The translations under genes and the position numbers were made by a program. DNA of 64,000 nt from NCBI RefSeq assembly GCF_031458235.1, contig NZ_JAVDYB010000001.1, positions 3,927,001-3,991,000 of the forward strand. Direction: 5' to 3'. Numbering within the stretch: the first letter of the stretch is position 1; every line of letters begins with the position of its first letter. Origin of the DNA: Catenuloplanes atrovinosus (lineage in GTDB: Bacteria > Actinomycetota > Actinomycetes > Mycobacteriales > Micromonosporaceae). Below are positions 55,323 to 62,223 of this stretch, in pieces. A model generated the notes under the pieces. It did not search any database. It was not told the origin of the DNA and saw nothing but the letters and a program-made list of their open reading frames with translations.

Positions 55323-55666
55323 TAATCACTCCTCGCCGACCCAAGGAATGCGCACATCGCAGCACCGGCACGTCTCCCCCTGTTTAGACGTACGAATGTT
55401 TCTGCCCCGTTAATGGATTCACGCACGAAATACCAGTCGACCGAATGCATCCCCCCACCGGGCGGTTCGCCGTCGAAGTCTACGGTCCATTTTTCACATT
55501 CGTAAGTCGGCTAGCGGTCTCGGAGCCATTTTGGCTGGTCGATGGGGCCGACTTTTCACACGACCGTGCGCGCCACGTGTTTGATAGGCGCCGAATGGGC
55601 GATTTCGCGGGGATAATCCCCCGCCTATCGAAGTGCATCGAATAATTGCGTTACATCAAGGAAGGC
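55323..55666. other. AT-richer intergenic region with several inverted repeats
   Basis: 344 bp between the DinB-like gene and the kinase operon, visibly poorer in G+C than its surroundings. It holds ACGTCT (55370-55375) and AGACGT (55386-55391), a 10-base-spaced inverted repeat about 50 bp before the kinase ATG, and the nested repeat described separately. A 66-codon open frame at 55445-55645 lacks codon bias and a ribosome site and was not accepted. Confidence 0.5.
55583..55629. promoter_or_regulatory. Nested inverted repeats
   Basis: Outer arms GATAGGCG (55583-55590) and CGCCTATC (55622-55629) enclose the 13-bp palindrome GGGGATAATCCCC (55609-55621). They lie about 40 bp past the DinB-like stop. 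They may terminate that transcript or be an operator for the kinase operon. Confidence 0.45.
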
Positions 55667-56230
55667 TTACTGACCGGTGCGGCCGTCGACGCACTCGCGC
55701 AGCAGGTCCGCGTGACCGCAGTGCCGGGCGTACTCCTCGATCATGTGGATCAGCACGTCGCGGACCGCGGTCCGCTCACCCCGCGGGGTCAGGGCCTCGG
55801 CGCCGAGGTCCGCCTCGGTGATCCCGTCCAGCCAGGCGTCCGCGTCCGCCACCTGTGCCCGCCACGACGCGAACGCGTCCGCCACCACGCCCGGATCGGC
55901 GGTCGCCCCGTTGAAGTCCAGGTCGCCGTCGTCCGCGCTCCAGTAGATCCGCGGCTCGTCCCGGTTGCCGCGGAGCACCCGGTGGAACCAGTGGTGCTCC
56001 ACCCGGGCCAGATGCCGGACCAGGCCGATCAGGCTCATCGTGGACGGCGGCACGGCGCGCGCGGCCAGTTGCGCGGGCGTGAGGTCGCGGCACTTCAGCT
56101 CCAGCGTGAGCCGGTAGTTCGTCAGGTACTCCCGGATGGTCGCCAACTCGCCGACCGGGTTGCCCTGCGTGCGCGGGTCCTCCTCCGGTCGCAGCCACAT
56201 CCCGTCAAAGCCGACCACATGCTCCGCCAT
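55667..56230 (-). CDS. DinB-like (DUF664) four-helix protein
   Basis: 187 residues. Helices with LVRHLARVEHHWFHRVL, and IHMIEEYARHCGHADLLRECVDG near the end, give the three-histidine metal site of the DinB/YfiT-like superfamily. In actinomycetes many such proteins are thiol-dependent (mycothiol) transferases or remain uncharacterised. The ATG at 56230 (MAEHVVGFDGMW) follows GGTGG; a longer frame exists without support. Same strand as the kinase gene, 42 bp downstream of it. Confidence 0.85.
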   Translation of the reverse strand: MAEHVVGFDGMWLRPEEDPRTQGNPVGELATIREYLTNYRLTLELKCRDLTPAQLAARAVPPSTMSLIGLVRHLARVEHHWFHRVLRGNRDEPRIYWSADDGDLDFNGATADPGVVADAFASWRAQVADADAWLDGITEADLGAEALTPRGERTAVRDVLIHMIEEYARHCGHADLLRECVDGRTGQ

Positions 56231-56272
56231 CGGACCACCATCACGCACGCCCGGCCCGGCGCACAAACGCTT

Positions 56273-58045
56273 TCACAGGTCGGGCTTGTAAATCAGCGCC
56301 CACTTCTGCTCGTCGGCGGTGTCGCACGGCACCAGCACGAGCTGGACGCCGCCCCCGGCCGGCAGCGTGACGCACAGGTCGGAGACCACGTTGCGCAGCC
56401 GGTAGTACGGCACGCCCCCGGCGACCGACCGCGGCTCCAGCCGGAAGTGCTGGTTGTCCCCGACGGCGCAGTCCATCTCCACCAGCGCGGTCCCGGCCTC
56501 CACCGCGGCCGCGCCGGGCGGGTCGATGCAGAAGCCGTCGTCGATGTTCTGGATCCAGTAGCCGTGGTAGCCGTCCTCGTCGACCGCCCGCGGCACGAAC
56601 AGCCACTCCTGGTTGTCCTCCACGGCCGGGCTGCACTCGTGGTGCTGCACCGGCCGGTCCCGGTCACCGCCGGCGGACCGCTCGAGGTCGGTGCAGGTGC
56701 CGGAGCCGAGGTTGCGGACGAAGAACGGGCCGACCGGCACGGCCGTGCCGTCCGCGACCCGGATCACCGGCCGGCCGGTCGTCACCGGCAGCCGCGGCGG
56801 CAGCGGGCGGCCCGGCTCGGCCCGGTCCGGCGCCGGCCGCGGGCTCCCGGTGGCCGGCGCGGGCGCGGCCGGTGGCGGGGCCGCGGGGTTCCGGGCCTCC
56901 GGGCGGGCGACCGTGAGCGCGGCGGCGGCGCCGGCGATGAGCAGGACCGACACCGCGGCCAGCACGCCCTCGACGCTCCTCCCCTGCCGCCGGCGGCGCG
57001 TGGGCGGCGCCGGCTCCGGTTTCGGCGCGGCCTTCGGCGGCGGACTCGCCTCGGGCGCCGCCGTCGCCCTCGGCGCCGGTTTCGGCTTCGGCCTGGGTGC
57101 CCGGCGCGGGGTACGGAACGGCCGGCGCAGCGGCGCGCGGACCGCCTCGGCGGCCTCGCGCAACTCCGGGCGTTCCGCCAGCCCGGCGGCCGCCGGCGTA
57201 CCCGTGTTGAGCAGCAGGTCGACCAGCTCCGGCGCGGTCGGCCGGGCCGCCGGCTCCTTGGCCAGCGACCGGGCCACGATCCCGCGCAGCGACGCCGGCA
57301 GCCCGTCCAGGTCCGGCTCCTGGGTGAGGATGCGGGCCGCGATCACGCCCGCCGCGTCGGCGTGGAACGGCGTGCGCCCGGTCGCCGCGTACGTCACCAC
57401 GGCGCCCCAGGCGAACACGTCCGCGGCCGGTCCGATCGCGCGGCCCTTGCCGTCGAACCGCTCGGGTGCCATGTACGCCACCGTGCCGACCACCTGGTCC
57501 GAGCGGGTGAGGCTGCTGGTCGCCTCCACCGCGCGCGCGATCCCGAAGTCGATCACCTTGGGCGTTCCCAGCGCGAACAGCACGTTCGACGGCTTCAGGT
57601 CGCGGTGGATCACGCCGGCGCCGTGGATCGCGGACAGCGCGGTGGCCACGCCGATCGCCACGCCGTGCAGGTCGCCGCCGGTCAGCGGGCCGCGCTCGCG
57701 GACCACGCCGGCCAGATTCGGGCCCTGCACGTACTCGACCACCAGGTACGGCGTGGAGTGGTCCGGATCGGCGTCCAGCACGGCGGCGGTGCAGAACGGC
57801 GGCACCTGCCGGGCGCGCTCGACCTCGCGGCGGAACCGCGCCAGGAACTCCTCCTGCCCGGCCAGCTCCGGCCGGATCACCTTGACCGCGACCGCCCGGC
57901 CGTCCGGCGCGCGCCCGAGGTAGATGGTGCCCATGCCGCCCTGGCCGAGCCGGCTGAACAGCTCGTAGACCCCGAGCCGGCGCGGATCGCCGGGGCGCAG
58001 CGGGATGCTCTGTCCGTTGGGGTGCGAAGCCCGCTCGGGAGGCAT
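56273..58045 (-). CDS. Receptor Ser/Thr protein kinase with extracellular ricin-type lectin domain
   Basis: 590 residues. Kinase domain at about 25-285: GQGGMGTIYLG, VAVKVI, HRDLKPSN with catalytic Asp149, DFGIAR, and APERF. A Pro/Lys/Ala-rich linker of about 70 residues leads to a single membrane helix (VLAAVSVLLIAGAAAALTVA, about 357-378). After a second Pro-rich stretch, the outer 135 residues form a three-fold ricin B-like trefoil with six cysteines and QEWLF/QHFRL/QKWAL repeats, the QxW signature. It probably binds a glycan outside and signals inside. ATG 58045 is 11 bp after the P450 stop. Confidence 0.9.
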   Translation of the reverse strand: MPPERASHPNGQSIPLRPGDPRRLGVYELFSRLGQGGMGTIYLGRAPDGRAVAVKVIRPELAGQEEFLARFRREVERARQVPPFCTAAVLDADPDHSTPYLVVEYVQGPNLAGVVRERGPLTGGDLHGVAIGVATALSAIHGAGVIHRDLKPSNVLFALGTPKVIDFGIARAVEATSSLTRSDQVVGTVAYMAPERFDGKGRAIGPAADVFAWGAVVTYAATGRTPFHADAAGVIAARILTQEPDLDGLPASLRGIVARSLAKEPAARPTAPELVDLLLNTGTPAAAGLAERPELREAAEAVRAPLRRPFRTPRRAPRPKPKPAPRATAAPEASPPPKAAPKPEPAPPTRRRRQGRSVEGVLAAVSVLLIAGAAAALTVARPEARNPAAPPPAAPAPATGSPRPAPDRAEPGRPLPPRLPVTTGRPVIRVADGTAVPVGPFFVRNLGSGTCTDLERSAGGDRDRPVQHHECSPAVEDNQEWLFVPRAVDEDGYHGYWIQNIDDGFCIDPPGAAAVEAGTALVEMDCAVGDNQHFRLEPRSVAGGVPYYRLRNVVSDLCVTLPAGGGVQLVLVPCDTADEQKWALIYKPDL

Positions 58046-58056
58046 GAGCCCATAGG

Positions 58057-59223
58057 CTACCGGACGTCCCACTCGACGATCAGGCGGTCGAGGCCGCGGA
58101 AGTTGAGGCTGGGCCGCCAGGACAGCTCCGGTTCCGCGAGCCGGAGGCCGGGCAGCCGGTCCAGCAGCGCGCGCAGCACGATGTCGCCCTCCAGGCGGGC
58201 CAGGCTGGCGCCCGGGCAGAAGTGCGCGCCGTGGCCGAAGGCCAGGTGACGGGCCTTGCCGGTGCGTCCGAGGTCGAGCGTGTGCGGGTCGGGGAACGCG
58301 GCCGGGTCCCGGTTGGCGGCGCCGAGGATCAGCAGGACGGGCTGGCCCGCGCCGATCCGCTCGCCGCCCAGGTCCAGGTCCTCGGTGGCGCGGCGCAGCA
58401 CCAGCTGGAGCGGGCTGTCGTACCGCAGCAGCTCCTCGATCGCGGTCGCCGGGTCCGTGGCCAGCCGCGGGATCTGGCCGGGGTGGCGCAGCAGCGCGAG
58501 GAGCGCGTTGCCGAGGAAGTGCGTGGTGGTCTCGTGCCCGGCCAGCAGCAACAGGATCGTGTTCGCCACGGCCTCGTCGCGGCTGAGGTCCCCGGGCCGC
58601 AGCAGCGCCTCCGGCCGGTCGATCAGCCGGTCGAAGTAGGCGGCCATGCCGGCGACGCCGCGGTCGGCCGCCGCCTTCTCGCCCGCGGTCAGCCGCGCGT
58701 TGCCGAACGCGGCGGCCACGTCGTTCGACCAGGCGAGCAGCTGCTCGCGGTCCGGCTCCGGCGCGTGGATCAGCGCGCAGATCGCGTTGAACGGCAACGG
58801 CACCGCCAGGTCCGCCACCACGTCCATCCGCCCGGCGGGCCGTACCCGGTCGATGATCTCGTGCACCGCCGCGCTGATCGGCTCGCGCAGCGCCTCGACC
58901 GAGCGCGCCGTGAACGTGCGGCTCACGGCCCGCCGCAGCCGCGCGTGCTCCAGCGCGTCCCGGTAGAGCATGCTGCGGCTGATCACGGTGGCGAACCGGC
59001 GCAGCCCGTCCTCCACCGCGTCCGGCTCCGGGAAGCGCACGGACGACATGCGCGAGTCGGTCAGCGCGGCGGCGACCAGCTCGTGCCCGGTGACGACCCA
59101 GGAGCTCACCACCCGGTCCCAGTAGCACGGGCCCGCGCCGCGCAGCCCGTCGTAGAAGCCGTAGAGGTCGCGCTGCGCCTCCGGCCGGACCGCCGTGAGC
59201 AGCGTCCGGGGGCGGTCTGTCAC
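58057..59223 (-). CDS. Cytochrome P450
   Basis: 388 residues, a soluble bacterial P450. I-helix oxygen-activation motif LLLAGHETTTH, ExxR in EELLR, and the heme loop AFGHGAHFCPGASLAR with Cys336. A PxxFxDPHTLDLGR meander is also present. The substrate is unknown; the family includes many secondary-metabolite hydroxylases. GTG 59223 is the first start after the divergent promoter region. Co-directional with the receptor kinase gene. No ferredoxin gene is adjacent. Confidence 0.95.
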   Translation of the reverse strand: MTDRPRTLLTAVRPEAQRDLYGFYDGLRGAGPCYWDRVVSSWVVTGHELVAAALTDSRMSSVRFPEPDAVEDGLRRFATVISRSMLYRDALEHARLRRAVSRTFTARSVEALREPISAAVHEIIDRVRPAGRMDVVADLAVPLPFNAICALIHAPEPDREQLLAWSNDVAAAFGNARLTAGEKAAADRGVAGMAAYFDRLIDRPEALLRPGDLSRDEAVANTILLLLAGHETTTHFLGNALLALLRHPGQIPRLATDPATAIEELLRYDSPLQLVLRRATEDLDLGGERIGAGQPVLLILGAANRDPAAFPDPHTLDLGRTGKARHLAFGHGAHFCPGASLARLEGDIVLRALLDRLPGLRLAEPELSWRPSLNFRGLDRLIVEWDVR

Positions 59224-59312
59224 CACGGCTGTCCTCCACGCTCGAACGGGCGACGCATGGTATCCCGCGCCGGTGCCGGTGGATAACGCGCTGGGCCGCG
59301 GACGGTGACGGC

Positions 59313-59336
59313 GGACTCTCATCGGTCTCACATGAG
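59313..59336. promoter_or_regulatory. Direct-repeat element before the OmpR-type regulator gene
   Basis: TCTCA occurs at 59317-59321 and 59326-59330 within a segment beginning GGACTCTCATCGG. A near copy lies before the DUF2993/MmpL genes at 61401-61420. Candidate binding site of the response regulator encoded at 59359 (autoregulation). Confidence 0.45.
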
Positions 59337-59358
59337 GGCATGATGTGATGCGGGCATC

Positions 59359-60051
59359 ATGACCGCTCGCATCCTCGTCGTCGACGACGCCCCGAATCTG
59401 GTGGACCTGCTGCGTACCGTGCTGGAGTTCCACGGGTTCGCGGTGCGCGCGGCGGGCACCGCGGCCGAGGCGGTGGCCGCCGCCGGTGCGTACCGGCCGG
59501 ATCTGATCCTGCTCGACGTGATGCTGCCGGACGGCGACGGGATGGACGTCTGCCGCCGGCTGCGCGCGGCCGGCTCGGACGCGGCCGTCGTGTTCCTCAC
59601 CGCCCGGGACGCGCGCGGCGACGAGATCGCCGGGCTGGCCTACGGCGGCGACGACTGGATCACCAAGCCGTTCGACATGGACGTGCTGCTGGCGCGCGTG
59701 CGCGCGGTGCTGCGCCGCACCCGCGCCGCCGCGCCGCCGGAGCCCGACCGCGTGCTGCGCTACGCGGATCTCGAGCTGCACCGGGACACGCTGGAGGTGC
59801 GCCGGGCCGGGCAGGTGGTGACGCTCTCCCCCACCGAGCTGCGGCTGCTGCGGTACTTCCTGGAAAATCCGGGCCGGGTGCTGTCCCGGGCGCAGATCCA
59901 CCGCGCGGTCTGGGAGTACGACCTCGGCGCCGCCTCCAACGTGGTCGACACCTACGTCGGCTACCTGCGCCGCAAGCTGGACCCGCTCGGCCCGCCGCTG
60001 CTGGTCACGCACCGCGGCTTCGGCTACGCGCTGCGGAGCACCGGCCCATGA
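59359..60051 (+). CDS. OmpR/PhoB-type response regulator
   Basis: 230 residues. Receiver with VVDDAPN, phospho-acceptor Asp53 in LLDVMLPDGDG, Thr in VFLTARD and Lys in WITKPFD. Winged-helix output domain with LSPTELRLLRYFLENPGRVLSRAQI and VVDTYVGYLRRKLD. Overlaps the kinase gene by 4 bases. Likely targets are its own promoter and the downstream DUF2993/MmpL unit. Confidence 0.95.
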   Translation: MTARILVVDDAPNLVDLLRTVLEFHGFAVRAAGTAAEAVAAAGAYRPDLILLDVMLPDGDGMDVCRRLRAAGSDAAVVFLTARDARGDEIAGLAYGGDDWITKPFDMDVLLARVRAVLRRTRAAAPPEPDRVLRYADLELHRDTLEVRRAGQVVTLSPTELRLLRYFLENPGRVLSRAQIHRAVWEYDLGAASNVVDTYVGYLRRKLDPLGPPLLVTHRGFGYALRSTGP

Positions 60052-61391
60052 CGCTGCGCCGCTCGCTGCTGCTGGCGATGATCGGGCTGACCGCGCTCGG
60101 CCTGCTGGTGGTGACCGGCACCGCGACCGTGATGCTGCGCGCCCATCTGCTCGACCGCGCCGACGACCAGTTGCGCGCCGCCGCGGAGGTGGCCCGGTAC
60201 CGGTTCCAGCTGGAGGCGCTGGACCCGGTGCAACGGCCGCGGACCGTGCGCGAGGTGGTCTCGGTGACCGAGTTCCTGATCGAGATCCGCAGCACGGAGA
60301 CCGGCACGGTACGCATGGTCGGCACCGCGCCGGTCCCGGCCCGCCCGCTGCTCGAGCGGGCCGACCTCGGCGTCACGGAACCGCAGGACGTGGACGGCTT
60401 CCGCGCGGTGGTGGTGCACGACCGCGGGATGACCATCCTAGTCGCGCTGCCGGTCGAGCCGGTGAACGCGACCGCGCGCCGGCTGGCGGCGGTCGCCGCG
60501 GTCACGTCGCTGGCCGTGCTGGCGGTGCTGACCGCGTTCGCCCGATGGGTGCTGATCCGCCGGCTGCGCCCGCTGAACGAGATCGCCGCGGCCGCCACCG
60601 AGCTGGCCGACGGCCACCTGGACCGCCGCGTGCCGGACCCGCCGCACGGGCCGCGCACCGAGGTCGGCCGGCTGACCACCGCCGTCAACGGCATGCTCAC
60701 CCGGATCCAGGCCGCGCTCGCCGACCGGGAGCGCTCGGAGCAGCGGATGCGCGACTTCGTCGCGGACGCGTCGCACGAGCTGCGCACGCCGGTCACCGCG
60801 ATCCGCGGCTACCTCCAGCTCGTCCGGACCGGCGTGGTGGACCTGCACGCGCGCCCGGACGTGCTGCGCCGGCTGGAGCAGGAGGCGAACCGGATGAGTT
60901 CCATGGTCACCTCGCTGCTCTACCTGGCCCGGCTGGACGCGGAGCCGCCCGCGCGGCACGCGCCGGTCGACCTCGCCGCGCTCGCCCGGGACGCGGTCGC
61001 GGACGCCGCCGCGGTGGAGCCGGACCGCCCGCTCGCCGTGGCGGCGCCGGAGCACTGCGAGGTGGTCGGCGACGAGGACTCGCTGCGCCGCGTGCTGGCG
61101 AACCTGCTGAGCAACGTGCGCGCGCACACGCCACCCGGCACGGCCGCGCGGGTCACGCTCACCGCCGGGCCCGAGCGGGTGCGGCTGGCCGTCACGGACG
61201 ACGGGCCGGGCCTGGACGCGGACGCCGCGGCGCACGCGTTCGACCGGTTCTGGCGGGCCGGCGCGGCCCGGTCGGAGGCGGACGGCGCCGGGCTGGGGCT
61301 GGCCATCGTGGCGGAGGTGATCCACGCCCACGGCGGCGACGTGGGCATCGACGGCTCCACCGTGTGGTGCACGCTGCCGCGCCCGGCCTGA
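60048..61391 (+). CDS. Membrane sensor histidine kinase with HAMP domain
   Basis: 447 residues. Two membrane helices (about 8-30 and 142-168) flank an extracellular sensor loop of about 110 residues. HAMP linker (RRLRPLNEIAAAATELADGHLDRRV), HisKA with DASHELRTPVTAIRGYLQL, phospho-acceptor His243, and HATPase with NLLSNVRAHTPPG, VTDDGPGLD and GAGLGLAIVAEVIHAHGG. Paired with the regulator upstream. Probably senses cell-envelope conditions, given the envelope-type genes that follow. Confidence 0.95.
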   Translation: MTLRRSLLLAMIGLTALGLLVVTGTATVMLRAHLLDRADDQLRAAAEVARYRFQLEALDPVQRPRTVREVVSVTEFLIEIRSTETGTVRMVGTAPVPARPLLERADLGVTEPQDVDGFRAVVVHDRGMTILVALPVEPVNATARRLAAVAAVTSLAVLAVLTAFARWVLIRRLRPLNEIAAAATELADGHLDRRVPDPPHGPRTEVGRLTTAVNGMLTRIQAALADRERSEQRMRDFVADASHELRTPVTAIRGYLQLVRTGVVDLHARPDVLRRLEQEANRMSSMVTSLLYLARLDAEPPARHAPVDLAALARDAVADAAAVEPDRPLAVAAPEHCEVVGDEDSLRRVLANLLSNVRAHTPPGTAARVTLTAGPERVRLAVTDDGPGLDADAAAHAFDRFWRAGAARSEADGAGLGLAIVAEVIHAHGGDVGIDGSTVWCTLPRPA

Positions 61392-61400
61392 GTTCACGAC

Positions 61401-61420
61401 GAACTCTCATCCGGCTCGCA
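61401..61420. promoter_or_regulatory. Second copy of the direct-repeat element
   Basis: GAACTCTCATCCGGCTCGCA, closely similar to 59313-59331, lies in the 55-bp gap between the kinase stop and the DUF2993 gene. Candidate regulator binding site that would bring the downstream genes into the same regulon. Confidence 0.45.
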
Positions 61421-61446
61421 CCGCACCGGCATCCGCGCCTGGTGGC

Positions 61447-62223
61447 ATGGCCGTCATGCCGAAGAGACAATGGATCGTCGCCGGAGCGCTCGTGGCGGCG
61501 CTGGCCGTACCGGTCGCGGTGGACCGCACCGTGGCCGCCGTGGCCGAGAACCGGGTCGCCGCGCTGCTGAGCTGCGCCACCGGGGCCACCGGGGACCTGG
61601 ACGTGACCATCGGCGGCTTCCCGTTCCTCACCCAGTTGGTACGCGGCGCGTTCGACCAGGTACGGCTGCGCGCGGACGCGGTGACGGTCCGGGACGTCGC
61701 GCTGCACGACATCGACATCGAGGCGCACGGCCTGCGCGGCACGTCCGTGGACTCGCTGACCGCCACCGGCGTGCTCGCGTGGTCGGGCCTCGGCTCCGTG
61801 GTGACCGAGCGGCTCGGCGCCGGCGGGCTGAACACCGGCGGGCTGAACATCGGCGCGCTGGAGCTGGGCGGCGACGACGCGGGACGGCTGGCCGTCACCG
61901 CGGCGCTGCCGATCGCCGGCACCTCCGTGCCCGCGACCGTCTACGCGGATCTGGCCGTGGCCGGCACCACGCTGACCATCACGCCGGCCGAGGTCGAGCT
62001 GTCCGCGCTGGGGCTGCGCGTCCCCGCGTCCCGGCTGCCGTCCGCGCTGGCCGGACCGCACACGGTGCCGTTGCCCGCGCTCCCGGCCGGGCTGGTCCTG
62101 CAGCGCGTCGCCGCCACCGCCGACGGCCTCGCGGTGACCGTGGCCGGCACCGGCATGAGCGCCGACGGGATCGGCACGCCGCATACCGACACCACCGGCA
62201 CCTGCGAGGGTACGAACGAATGA
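61447..62223 (+). CDS. DUF2993/LmeA-like secreted or membrane-anchored protein
   Basis: 258 residues. An uncleaved or cleavable N-terminal helix (WIVAGALVAALAVPVAVDR) precedes a domain with TIGGFPFLTQLVRGAFDQVRLRADAV, the signature of DUF2993. The mycobacterial member LmeA takes part in lipomannan elongation in the periplasm; by analogy this may handle cell-envelope lipids. Repeated GGLNTGGLNIG in the middle is unusual. Overlaps the MmpL gene by ATGA. ATG 61447 follows GGTGG; ATG 61456 is an alternative. Confidence 0.85.
   Translation: MAVMPKRQWIVAGALVAALAVPVAVDRTVAAVAENRVAALLSCATGATGDLDVTIGGFPFLTQLVRGAFDQVRLRADAVTVRDVALHDIDIEAHGLRGTSVDSLTATGVLAWSGLGSVVTERLGAGGLNTGGLNIGALELGGDDAGRLAVTAALPIAGTSVPATVYADLAVAGTTLTITPAEVELSALGLRVPASRLPSALAGPHTVPLPALPAGLVLQRVAATADGLAVTVAGTGMSADGIGTPHTDTTGTCEGTNE

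Noticed and set aside
55445-55645. 66-codon open frame in the AT-richer spacer
   Set aside because: No ribosome site, no actinomycete third-position bias, no recognisable motif, and it runs through the inverted-repeat region.
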